Source of the DNA: Candidatus Nitrosocosmicus sp. | GTDB lineage: Archaea > Thermoproteota > Nitrososphaeria > Nitrososphaerales > Nitrososphaeraceae | Direction: 5' to 3' | NCBI GenBank assembly: GCA_030452275.1 | Contig: JAKDMR010000015.1 | Location: 1-16,150 of the forward strand | DNA: 16,150 nucleotides | Shown: piece by piece, positions 1-6,088 of the stretch | How the letters are laid out: every line of letters starts with the position of its first letter | Numbering within the stretch: position 1 is the stretch's first letter | Notes under the pieces: model-generated | What the model was told of the DNA's origin: nothing | Seen by the model: only the letters and a program-made list of their open reading frames with translations | The model's database searches: none | Translations under genes and position numbers: made by a program

Positions 1-1
1 A

Positions 2-226
2 AAGGAACACGAGTCTTCAAATGTAAATGATAAAAAAATATTATATGTTCCCGATAACGAATTTCTAAAAAGCCTCTTTGTGGGATTTGGAAATAAGACT
101 AATAATGGTCTGATTTGTGGGTTCGGAGTGATCGATAATTTTGCAAATGGAGTTCTCGAGATTAAGGCAAAAGTCGAAGAATTTGATACAATCTTCATAA
201 GTGACACCAAATTAGATATGATATAA
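2..226 (+). CDS. C-terminal fragment, probable Clp1/Grc3-type polynucleotide 5'-kinase
   Basis: This is an open frame entering from the left edge and ending at TAA 224-226, giving 74 residues with no start inside the window. The fragment reads as a small beta-rich domain: 'KSLFVGFG', then 'GLICGFGVIDNFANGVLEIK', then 'FDTIFISDTKLD'. The pattern (hydrophobic strand, VG, short insert, GxGVID, a gap, LEIKAKV, a final strand ending near 'xxKL') resembles the C-terminal domain of archaeal Clp1/Grc3 polynucleotide kinases, which phosphorylate RNA 5'-hydroxyl ends. The kinase P-loop would lie upstream, outside the window, so the assignment rests on the tail alone and is an inference. The next gene starts 73 bp downstream on the same strand and has its own TATA box. 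Confidence 0.45.
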   Translation, partial: KEHESSNVNDKKILYVPDNEFLKSLFVGFGNKTNNGLICGFGVIDNFANGVLEIKAKVEEFDTIFISDTKLDMI

Positions 227-269
227 AATTGTCAGCTTGAGTCACATGTTGCTAATAAGGCCTACCTAA

Positions 270-277
270 TTTAAATA
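270..277 (+). promoter_or_regulatory. TATA box for the small zinc-finger gene
   Basis: The sequence TTTAAATA is centred about 25 nt upstream of ATG 299. That is the usual distance from an archaeal TATA box to the transcription start, so the transcript probably begins at or beside the start codon and is leaderless. Confidence 0.5.
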
Positions 278-298
278 CAACCATCATAATATCACATA

Positions 299-463
299 AT
301 GAATTATCCCATGGTATCACAAAGCAGAACATCTAAGTCATGCATTGTTTGTAAAATGGACCTTACACTGGTTAACACAAAGGTAAACAAGAATCAAAAA
401 TACTCTAAATACCGAGAGATAGTGTGTAATGACTGTTTTAATTTATACTATCCAAAAGAGTGA
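299..463 (+). CDS. Small zinc-finger-like protein (54 aa)
   Basis: ATG 299 to TGA 461-463 encodes 54 residues with two CxxC knuckles, 'CIVC' (residues 15-18) and 'CNDC' (residues 43-46), separated by a lysine-rich linker. Four cysteines in this spacing suggest a treble-clef or zinc-ribbon Zn2+ site. The protein is basic and small, so nucleic-acid or protein binding is plausible, but I do not recognise the family. The start at 299 is favoured because a TATA box at 270-277 would place transcription initiation on that ATG; a second in-frame ATG at 311 would still retain both knuckles. It could be transcribed alone or by readthrough from the upstream kinase fragment. Confidence 0.6.
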   Translation: MNYPMVSQSRTSKSCIVCKMDLTLVNTKVNKNQKYSKYREIVCNDCFNLYYPKE

Positions 464-679
464 TCGAATCGGGGACTTAAAGGCCTTTATTGCTTTGCGA
501 TCTTATTTACGATTTGCCCAACCATGGAAGATATTGATTGATAACAATATTTGACGGAATTATTTCAAGAAATACTTACTGCACTATATTCTTTACCATT
601 CAATCATGACAATAACCACTTAATAATTTTTTTAAAAATTGATTTAAATCGATATTAGTAAATAGATGAAACTTTACTT
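464..679. other. Intergenic stretch before the TPR gene block
   Basis: I see no convincing coding frame or RNA signature here. At about 640-650 there is an AT palindrome (GATTTAAATC) that could be a TATA box giving a start near 670, just ahead of ATG 680. Confidence 0.4.
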
Positions 680-826
680 ATGCCAGGTTTTGCTTTCATT
701 AATTCAAAGAAGTTAATAGATCTCATTAAAATCATACAAAACGTGTTAGCAGATTATTCTACTCATCCTATCAGAGGACTAGGTATTCACCTGGGAGGAG
801 GGGTTGGAACTGAAAAATATGTTTGA
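680..826 (+). CDS. Possible short ORF overlapping the TPR gene (48 aa)
   Basis: ATG 680 to TGA 824-826 gives 48 residues: an amphipathic N-terminal helix ('SKKLIDLIKIIQNVLADY') followed by a glycine-rich end ('GLGIHLGGGVG'). It overlaps the start of the downstream TPR gene by about 23 bp in another frame, and its glycine-rich codons supply the GGAGG that acts as Shine-Dalgarno for that gene. An AT palindrome resembling a TATA box lies about 30-40 bp upstream. It could be a genuine small protein translationally coupled to the TPR gene, a displaced N-terminus, or chance. I do not recognise it. Confidence 0.3.
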   Translation: MPGFAFINSKKLIDLIKIIQNVLADYSTHPIRGLGIHLGGGVGTEKYV

Positions 827-2048
827 TGGCTATGCATCTGTCGCAATTACAGGCAAATTGTTAAAAAGGATTGTTGGGGCTTACTCATATGTGCTAAGCG
901 AGCCTAGCAGGTTTGAAGGCCTACTCAAAGATATTTACGGCTCTGAAAATAAGAAGGAAATATTTTTGCTCACCACCGCCCTTAAAGCTAGGATAACTGA
1001 AATTCAAGAGTGCAATATCGTTACTAATGATACCGAAAGTAAGATTTACAAAATGATCTCGAAATTATCCTCAGATTATGGATTGGATGAAAAATCTGCT
1101 GCGTGGGTAACTATTGCTTGGACTATTGGATTCGACCTAATGACAGAAGTGGAGTATGATAATTTAGCTAATGGTAATAGAACAGAAAAATACGCAATGC
1201 TCGGTAATTATGTTGCGAATATGGATGAGTGGACCCAACAAAGGGAAAAATCCAAGTGCACTCCAATCTCAAATTTGATAACGGTAAACACTACCAATCT
1301 AAAACAGTTATATGAAAACGGAATGATGTTACATAATCAGGGAAAATTTGCAGAAGCTTTAGAATGTTATGATAAAGCACTAGCGATAGATCCTCAGAAT
1401 TCAAATGTTTTGTCAAATAAGGGATTGTCTCTTCATAATCAGGGAAAATTTGCAGAAGCTTTAGTATGTTATGATAAAGCACTAGCGATAGATCCCCAAG
1501 ATGAATTCATAATCAAGAGAAGGAACAATACCAGAGAGATTTTACTTAATTCAGGCAGCAATACGGGATCTGGACAAGTTATGGGTCAAGTATCAAATTT
1601 GAATAATGGTCTAAAAAAGTCAATAAATTTGTATTTTCTGGGGATAGTAATAGCTGCAGTGTTCCTGATACTAGGTATTGCGGCATATATGATTTTCGGA
1701 ACAGGTAGCAATCTTGAAGAAAATTTTCTAGGGAACACTTCCCAATTGATTAGTGATGCATCCATGAACAATATCGATCTAATAAATGAGGGATCAGAAT
1801 CACCGAGTATTACCTCTCATAAAGAATCAATTTCAGACTTCACAAATAATATAGAGAAAGAATTGAATCTTCAGATAAATAGTGAAAACCAGTCCCTTTT
1901 GCAAAGTGTTAATGAATCAGGGTCATCCTCCAATTCTGGCAATTCACAGAGTAATGACATAGAAGTGGATAGTTTAAATGGAGTAAATCAAAAGGTAGAT
2001 AATTTTAAGACAGAGCTCGGTAAAGCAATGAAAAGTAACTTTAGCTGA
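804..2048 (+). CDS. TPR protein with one transmembrane helix and Ser/Asn-rich C-terminus
   Basis: The start TTG 804 is chosen because a strong GGAGG run (794-798) precedes it and an in-frame stop lies at 780; ATG 819 is the alternative. The product is 414 aa. Residues about 15-115 form a helical domain ('EPSRFEGLLKDIYG', 'EIFLLTTALKARI', 'AAWVTIAWTIGF'). I associate this pattern with N-terminal regions of proteins found beside Hsp70, kinase, FHA and vWA signalling genes; this is from memory and not searched. Residues about 167-234 are two tetratricopeptide repeats, each with 'HNQGKFAEAL.CYDKALAIDP'. Residues about 275-298 are a single hydrophobic membrane helix, followed by about 115 residues rich in Ser, Asn and Glu with no cysteines, probably outside the cell. 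The gene ends 68 bp from the convergent phosphatase gene, so it may belong functionally to the kinase/phosphatase cassette. Confidence 0.75.
   Translation: MELKNMFDGYASVAITGKLLKRIVGAYSYVLSEPSRFEGLLKDIYGSENKKEIFLLTTALKARITEIQECNIVTNDTESKIYKMISKLSSDYGLDEKSAAWVTIAWTIGFDLMTEVEYDNLANGNRTEKYAMLGNYVANMDEWTQQREKSKCTPISNLITVNTTNLKQLYENGMMLHNQGKFAEALECYDKALAIDPQNSNVLSNKGLSLHNQGKFAEALVCYDKALAIDPQDEFIIKRRNNTREILLNSGSNTGSGQVMGQVSNLNNGLKKSINLYFLGIVIAAVFLILGIAAYMIFGTGSNLEENFLGNTSQLISDASMNNIDLINEGSESPSITSHKESISDFTNNIEKELNLQINSENQSLLQSVNESGSSSNSGNSQSNDIEVDSLNGVNQKVDNFKTELGKAMKSNFS
1332..1396 (+). repeat. Intragenic direct repeat encoding TPR unit, copy 1
   Basis: This 65-bp block recurs exactly 102 bp (34 codons, one TPR unit) downstream with only two mismatches, pointing to a recent in-frame TPR duplication. 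Confidence 0.85.
1434..1498 (+). repeat. Intragenic direct repeat encoding TPR unit, copy 2
   Basis: This is the second copy of the 65-bp block, differing from the first by one A-to-T change (Glu to Val codon) and one silent T-to-C change. Confidence 0.85.
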
Positions 2049-2077
2049 TAAAACAACAACATGTAAAAGAAACAGAT

Positions 2078-2090
2078 CTTTTGGTTTTTT
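2078..2090 (+). terminator. T-rich terminator after the TPR gene
   Basis: Two closely spaced T runs (TTTT and TTTTTT, split by GG) lie 30-42 nt past the stop codon. Archaeal polymerase terminates on such T tracts without a required hairpin. Confidence 0.45.
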
Positions 2091-2116
2091 CCTCCCAACA
2101 TAAAGCGGGTAACAGT

Positions 2117-3040
2117 CTATATATGATATATGAAGCCAAGAGTTATATCATCACCACTCCCTTCGCGAGAGGTTTGTCTTAATATTTCGTAAAGATTCTC
2201 GCTCAAGTATGAATAACCGAATTCCTCCAATAGGGCTAAATAATCTAGTCCGATTTTAAGAAAGCCAGATTCATTGGTAAAGGAATTGCAATATCCGTCC
2301 GTAGATAATAATATCAACTTCGGCTTTAGAGCGTGAAAGTCAAATATGCCAGTCTTGAATTCTAACCAACTATCATCCATGCAAAGCGATTCGGTATGAA
2401 TAATGGAATCTATTGATGATTTGTCATTTAAATCACTGTTGTTATTGGAAAACATATTCCGTACGTTCTTGTCATTGTCAACTATCAATATGTTACCATC
2501 ACCAAGTTGAAAAAATATAAAATAGTTTTTCGTAATTACTGCTGTCAATAGGGTGGATCCATAAGCGATTTTTGGATTGTTAATTATTTTTTCTAAAATG
2601 AGTGGACCTTTCTTTTTTAGTATGAGATCCACCTCGTTGTTTGAAAAAGGATGTTTATACATATGATATCGCACTCCATCCATCCAGTTGTGAACCAATA
2701 GACGCGGTATAGAGTATCTTATAATATCCTTTACCTGCGAAACATTATTGATTTCAATTGGTTGATTATGAAAAAGTTCAAATAAAGTTTCTACCGTAGT
2801 TTTGACGGCAATTTGTGAACCGACTTTGCTCCTAAAATGTATATCACTCCCATGTCCGTCGGCAACCGACATGACTATGGTATTAGAGGTGTAAGATTGT
2901 TTCCATTGAATTGAATCCTGATTCGAATAACTAGTTCGTGAATGTAGTTCTCCCTTTACACTTTCGCTATCCACCAACCACCTTTTCGAATTTGATATTA
3001 TACTTTTATCAACGACTTGTGCACTATTTATTTCGGTCAT
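2117..3040 (-). CDS. PP2C-family serine/threonine phosphatase of a TerY-P triad
   Basis: The predicted activity is metal-dependent removal of phosphate from Ser/Thr residues, opposing the adjacent kinase. The ATG at 3040 (307 aa) is preferred; the frame can be extended to a TTG at 3085, but that would run into the kinase gene, and ATG 3040 lies 13 bp after the kinase stop with an AAGGAT-like site upstream. PP2C motifs in order: 'NQDS' (residues 40-43), the metal-binding 'VADGHGSD' (59-66), 'YGSTLL' (160-165), 'QLGDG' (178-182), 'LLSTDGY' (244-250), and 'GSGDDITLGF' (294-303) with the closing metal-binding aspartates. No membrane segment is visible, so it should be cytosolic. It is the last gene of the minus-strand vWA-kinase-phosphatase cassette and converges on the TPR gene. 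Confidence 0.88.
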   Translation of the reverse strand: MTEINSAQVVDKSIISNSKRWLVDSESVKGELHSRTSYSNQDSIQWKQSYTSNTIVMSVADGHGSDIHFRSKVGSQIAVKTTVETLFELFHNQPIEINNVSQVKDIIRYSIPRLLVHNWMDGVRYHMYKHPFSNNEVDLILKKKGPLILEKIINNPKIAYGSTLLTAVITKNYFIFFQLGDGNILIVDNDKNVRNMFSNNNSDLNDKSSIDSIIHTESLCMDDSWLEFKTGIFDFHALKPKLILLSTDGYCNSFTNESGFLKIGLDYLALLEEFGYSYLSENLYEILRQTSREGSGDDITLGFIYHI

Positions 3041-3053
3041 AAACCATTTATCC

Positions 3054-4493
3054 TTAGTAGCAAACAATACCCTTAGAGCTGCCAAAGTCTATTTGAGTGT
3101 CTGGCACTAACGAGAAACTTTGTTTTGAATAAACTTCAATAGCATCACCATTTGCCTTTCCAACTTTCCAAGTATTCTTGGAAAGATTCCTCAATCCCCA
3201 AACCTGAGGATCAGTTGGATGTCTAGAGACTTCTGCTACCGGACTTGAGAAATCATATTTGCGATCCGGATCTATATGATGAGGAAATATTTTAGTATCA
3301 TGATTTAAGGCAATATACGATCGGTCATCAATTTGAATATTTAAAATGCGAGTATTCATAGTTTTACATTTTGGATTCCAACAAACTGAATTGTTTTGTA
3401 CCCTCTCAACAGTGCTGTTTTGCTTCGGAACATTAATTTCATGATTAATGCCCCCGAGTTCTACTGGTAACTTTAATTTTTCAAAAACCGAAGAATCAGT
3501 AACTAGAAAATTCTCAGATCCACAATGTCTGCAATAATATATAGAATCTCGTAATGCAAGCAAAGCAATTTGCCATTCAGTTTCTCTGACCCTTCCATGC
3601 GTTGGATCCTTGATACCATTGGTAAAGGCTCTTACGAAAATTCTCTTAACAAAATCGGGATAAATATCCCAAAATATTAATGCATTAGCATGATAAGCAG
3701 GATCAGGATAATTGGAATCATTGTTTGGATCAAAGATGAAAAGTGGTTCGAATCCGTATAGTTTAGACATTGAAGGTAGATCAAGACTTTTGATAGAACT
3801 TTCAATTTTACCTTCTAATGGGTGGTTTAGGAACAAAATATAAAATAGTATTATTGCTAATGAATATAAATCGGTTTGTGTATTTGGTAAAGCTTTTCCA
3901 ACTATTATTTCTGGAGCCATGAATTTAGGGGTGCCTATTACGTTGCCCTTATCTTCTCCATTTATTACAATGTTGTCTGTATCACCTATGCGTATTTCTC
4001 CATTTTCAGGATCAAAATAAATATTATTTAAGGACAAATCCTGATAGCAAAGGCCTTTTGAATGCAATAGATGAAAACTTTGTACCAATTCAAAACAGGC
4101 GGTCAGCAACACTTTAAAGGAAGGATCGACTTTCCTAGACAACCAAAAACTAAAACTTTTAAATCTGGAATCCTTCATGGACATTACATATCCAAATCCT
4201 TCTTTTTTTGAAGCATTGACTAGTGCCAATGGCCAAAGGAACCTATTACTTGGAGACCCTTTTTGAATTAGAGATTTGAGTATATCATATTGCTCAGTAG
4301 TAGCCATGGAAGGAAAATACCACTTTAATACAAGAGGGGAATTATCTGGACTGATTAATGAATATACCTTACCTTGAGTACCTGAACCCAATCCTTTTTC
4401 TACATTGCAAACTATGTTTAAGCCGTTTATGTGGACAGGCTCACCCGCGTGAAACTCGTGCGTATTGTTCACTTGCTTGGTCTTTGAAATCAA
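3054..4493 (-). CDS. Ser/Thr-kinase-like protein with C-terminal zinc ribbon (TerY-P triad kinase)
   Basis: This is a 479-residue eukaryotic-type protein kinase. The glycine loop is 'GLGSGTQGKVY' (residues 34-44) and the ATP lysine is K57 in 'LVLKWYF'. The catalytic loop reads 'YQDLSLNN' (150-157), keeping D152 and N157 but with Tyr-Gln for His-Arg and Ser where Lys is usual. The metal motif is 'DTD' (171-173) in place of DFG, and 'GTPKFMAPE' (187-195) is the activation/APE segment. After the kinase fold come two cysteine pairs, 'CRHC' (321-324) and 'CWNPKC' (371-376), forming a zinc ribbon. A C-terminal beta-rich tail has 'HHIDPD', 'EVSRHP.DP', 'GLRNLS.NTWKV' and 'IDFG', which may be an FHA-like module. 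This arrangement is typical, as I recall it, of triad kinases. The start is TTG 4493, 6 bp after the vWA stop (GTG at codon 8 is an alternative). Confidence 0.85.
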   Translation of the reverse strand: MISKTKQVNNTHEFHAGEPVHINGLNIVCNVEKGLGSGTQGKVYSLISPDNSPLVLKWYFPSMATTEQYDILKSLIQKGSPSNRFLWPLALVNASKKEGFGYVMSMKDSRFKSFSFWLSRKVDPSFKVLLTACFELVQSFHLLHSKGLCYQDLSLNNIYFDPENGEIRIGDTDNIVINGEDKGNVIGTPKFMAPEIIVGKALPNTQTDLYSLAIILFYILFLNHPLEGKIESSIKSLDLPSMSKLYGFEPLFIFDPNNDSNYPDPAYHANALIFWDIYPDFVKRIFVRAFTNGIKDPTHGRVRETEWQIALLALRDSIYYCRHCGSENFLVTDSSVFEKLKLPVELGGINHEINVPKQNSTVERVQNNSVCWNPKCKTMNTRILNIQIDDRSYIALNHDTKIFPHHIDPDRKYDFSSPVAEVSRHPTDPQVWGLRNLSKNTWKVGKANGDAIEVYSKQSFSLVPDTQIDFGSSKGIVCY

Positions 4494-4499
4494 AATTAT

Positions 4500-5192
4500 T
4501 TACCACACGTCAGTAGATCCCGATAACATTTCAGGAGGTTTAGGTATATCGACGTTAGAAATAAAGCCATCATAGTTTTTTTGTTGGCTCTTAGGCCTAG
4601 CTGAAGCTGTCTGCACGACCGTCGATACCCATTTTATATATTTTGTAAGTGATTCGGGGTTCCGTGCCAACAGCGGCTGTCTTTCATTGTCTCCAATAAA
4701 TCTTTGGAGAATATCCATGTTTGCGTCCTCACCGATTGCGATAGATACTCGAATTGCCTTTCGACCCCATGGCTCTGACAATAATTTTTCTAGACCATCT
4801 TTAAAATTATCGGTGGGCTGTCCATCAGAGAGCAATACCAATACTGGTGGTAATCCTCTTTCCGTCATCGGAGGTATACGCAAGATTTCAGAAAGCAGAA
4901 GGAAGGCTTGTCCCAAATCAGTTTCACCTTTTGCTTCAATATCAGTCCATTTGAATTCATTTACTTTTGTAGGTGCAATAATCCATTGTGCACCTGTGGA
5001 AAACCTTAGTGCACTTATTAACAAATTCGCTTGGATATTGTTTTCAGATTCTCTTTGCATATGAGGAATGGCCTCTTTGATGGCATAATTCAAGGCTTGG
5101 ATCTTTCCATCATCTCTCATAGACCCCGAGCAATCTACAATCCATATAAAATGTAGTTCTCTTTTTGAAATTTCACCGCCTGGAAGAGTCAT
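4500..5192 (-). CDS. TerY-like von Willebrand A domain protein
   Basis: This vWA protein probably binds a divalent metal and acts as scaffold or phosphorylation target for the kinase and phosphatase that follow. With the start used here (ATG 5192, 230 aa) the MIDAS residues are D20-x-S22-x-S24 in 'VDCSGSM', T91 in 'GETDLG' and D123 in 'LLSDGQPTD', all intact. The body is close to the usual single-domain TerY length, with a short proline-containing tail. ATG 5192 is chosen because a TATA box (5219-5227) would start transcription about 5 nt before it, and because 'MTLPGG' leading into the first strand is a normal TerY opening. The longer frame from ATG 5249 adds 19 mostly hydrophobic residues that could alternatively be a membrane-targeting segment. 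It is first in a three-gene operon. Confidence 0.85.
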   Translation of the reverse strand: MTLPGGEISKRELHFIWIVDCSGSMRDDGKIQALNYAIKEAIPHMQRESENNIQANLLISALRFSTGAQWIIAPTKVNEFKWTDIEAKGETDLGQAFLLLSEILRIPPMTERGLPPVLVLLSDGQPTDNFKDGLEKLLSEPWGRKAIRVSIAIGEDANMDILQRFIGDNERQPLLARNPESLTKYIKWVSTVVQTASARPKSQQKNYDGFISNVDIPKPPEMLSGSTDVW

Positions 5193-5644
5193 AAAAATCA
5201 AAAAAAATAGATGGATAATATTTATAACAATTTCACCTAAAAGTATCATAGATTTCTTAAGAAGAATTATCTTTAAAAAATGACTATGTTCCCAGTTAAG
5301 AAAAACTGAGGAAAAATAAATATTTCAGTACAAACCTTAATTCATTACAAAAATATTTTATGATTCTCATGAACCGTTTGAATAAGGTAAATCCCGGAGT
5401 ATCATAATATATTCCGATACCAAACTAAATTAACACAATTTACAAGTATTCAAAAATGTTCTGAGAATTGACGTGAAATTTCTTGAGATCTAGGGAGAAA
5501 TTGGTGCAAAGTTATAGGTAAATTGATATAACAAAACAAGACAAACCTAATGATCAAAATAACCGGATCTTACTGCCATATTTACAAATAATGGTACGAC
5601 TATCAAGAAATTTTGAATTTTTTGAATGTGAACTAGTGATATTT
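5193..5644. other. AT-rich intergenic region upstream of the vWA-kinase-phosphatase operon
   Basis: Besides the operon's promoter, this stretch contains a 10-bp palindrome (TTCTTAAGAA at about 5253-5262) and several AT-rich tracts. I find no convincing ORF, RNA gene or repeat array in it. Confidence 0.5.
5219..5227 (-). promoter_or_regulatory. TATA box of the TerY-triad operon
   Basis: On the minus strand this reads TTATAAATA, centred 31 nt before ATG 5192, predicting a leader of about 5 nt. A weaker TATA-like site (TTTTTAAAG, about 5270-5278) would instead serve the longer start at 5249. Confidence 0.5.
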
Positions 5645-6007
5645 TTATTCGGACCTATCTTTACAAGAAGAACTGATACTATTTTTAAAATTATTTATGG
5701 ATTCGATACCCTCTTTTCCTTTCACGATCATTTTGTTAATAGTTTTACCGGTCGTATTTACCATTGTTGGTAACTCATTAACGACGTTCCTTGCCAAATC
5801 AAGGACCTGTTTGAAGGATGTTTCAGAATCTTTTATGTTACCACGAGAGTTCCTTTCAATTGAATCCCTAATGGCTCTTGTGACGTCACTCTCTGATTCA
5901 TCTAAATTGTAGCGATTAGATCTGGTTATGTCTTTAGCATCAGTATTCTTATTAATTCCATCGATATTATTTTCATCCTTATAGCTGTCGAAAATTTCTT
6001 GTACCAT
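5645..6007 (-). CDS. Hypothetical acidic/charged protein (120 aa)
   Basis: ATG 6007 to TAA 5645-5647. I do not recognise the family. The N-terminal half is polar and charged (Asp, Asn, Arg rich). The C-terminal half has alternating hydrophobic positions ('FKQVLDLARNVVNELPTMV', 'GKTINKMIVKGKEGIESI') that suggest one or two amphipathic helices; there is no membrane segment or cysteine cluster except one Cys near the end. A TATA box (6027-6035) is centred 24 nt upstream, so transcription probably starts at the ATG, and a perfect 12-bp inverted repeat spans that point. The gene stands alone between the triad operon and the SRP RNA gene. Confidence 0.6.
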   Translation of the reverse strand: MVQEIFDSYKDENNIDGINKNTDAKDITRSNRYNLDESESDVTRAIRDSIERNSRGNIKDSETSFKQVLDLARNVVNELPTMVNTTGKTINKMIVKGKEGIESINNFKNSISSSCKDRSE

Positions 6008-6027
6008 ATTTTAAGAATATGGTACAA
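5999..6027. promoter_or_regulatory. Perfect 12-bp inverted repeat over the start of the 120-aa gene (candidate operator)
   Basis: Arms TTGTACCATATT (5999-6010) and AATATGGTACAA (6016-6027) are perfect reverse complements with a 5-nt spacer. The outer arm adjoins the TATA box (6027-6035) and the inner arm contains the ATG, so the palindrome occupies the space between TATA box and transcription start. That is a typical archaeal repressor position. A start-masking mRNA hairpin is possible only if the transcript begins upstream. Confidence 0.6.
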
Positions 6028-6035
6028 ATATTTAA
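6027..6035 (-). promoter_or_regulatory. TATA box for the 120-aa hypothetical gene
   Basis: On the minus strand this reads TTAAATATT, centred 24 nt before ATG 6007. Confidence 0.45.
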
Positions 6036-6063
6036 CCTGTTTCCAACTTAGTTAAATAATAAA

Positions 6064-6088
6064 GCTTTATAAAAAACACAATTAAAAG
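6064..6088 (-). terminator. T-rich terminator of the SRP RNA gene
   Basis: Immediately 3' of the predicted SRP RNA end the minus strand carries TTTT and then, about 6 nt later, TTTTTT, typical of archaeal termination. Confidence 0.45.

Noticed and set aside
1291..1482. Minus-strand frame with an internal peptide repeat
   Set aside because: The apparent repeat is just the antisense of the duplicated TPR units.
3041..3085. Longer N-terminus of the phosphatase starting at TTG 3085
   Set aside because: It would overlap the kinase gene by about 32 bp, and an ATG with a plausible ribosome-binding site lies just after the kinase stop.
5591..5773. Plus-strand 60-codon frame overlapping the 120-aa minus-strand gene
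   Set aside because: It is rich in aromatic residues as expected from AT-rich antisense, has no good ribosome-binding site, and clashes with a gene that has a convincing promoter.
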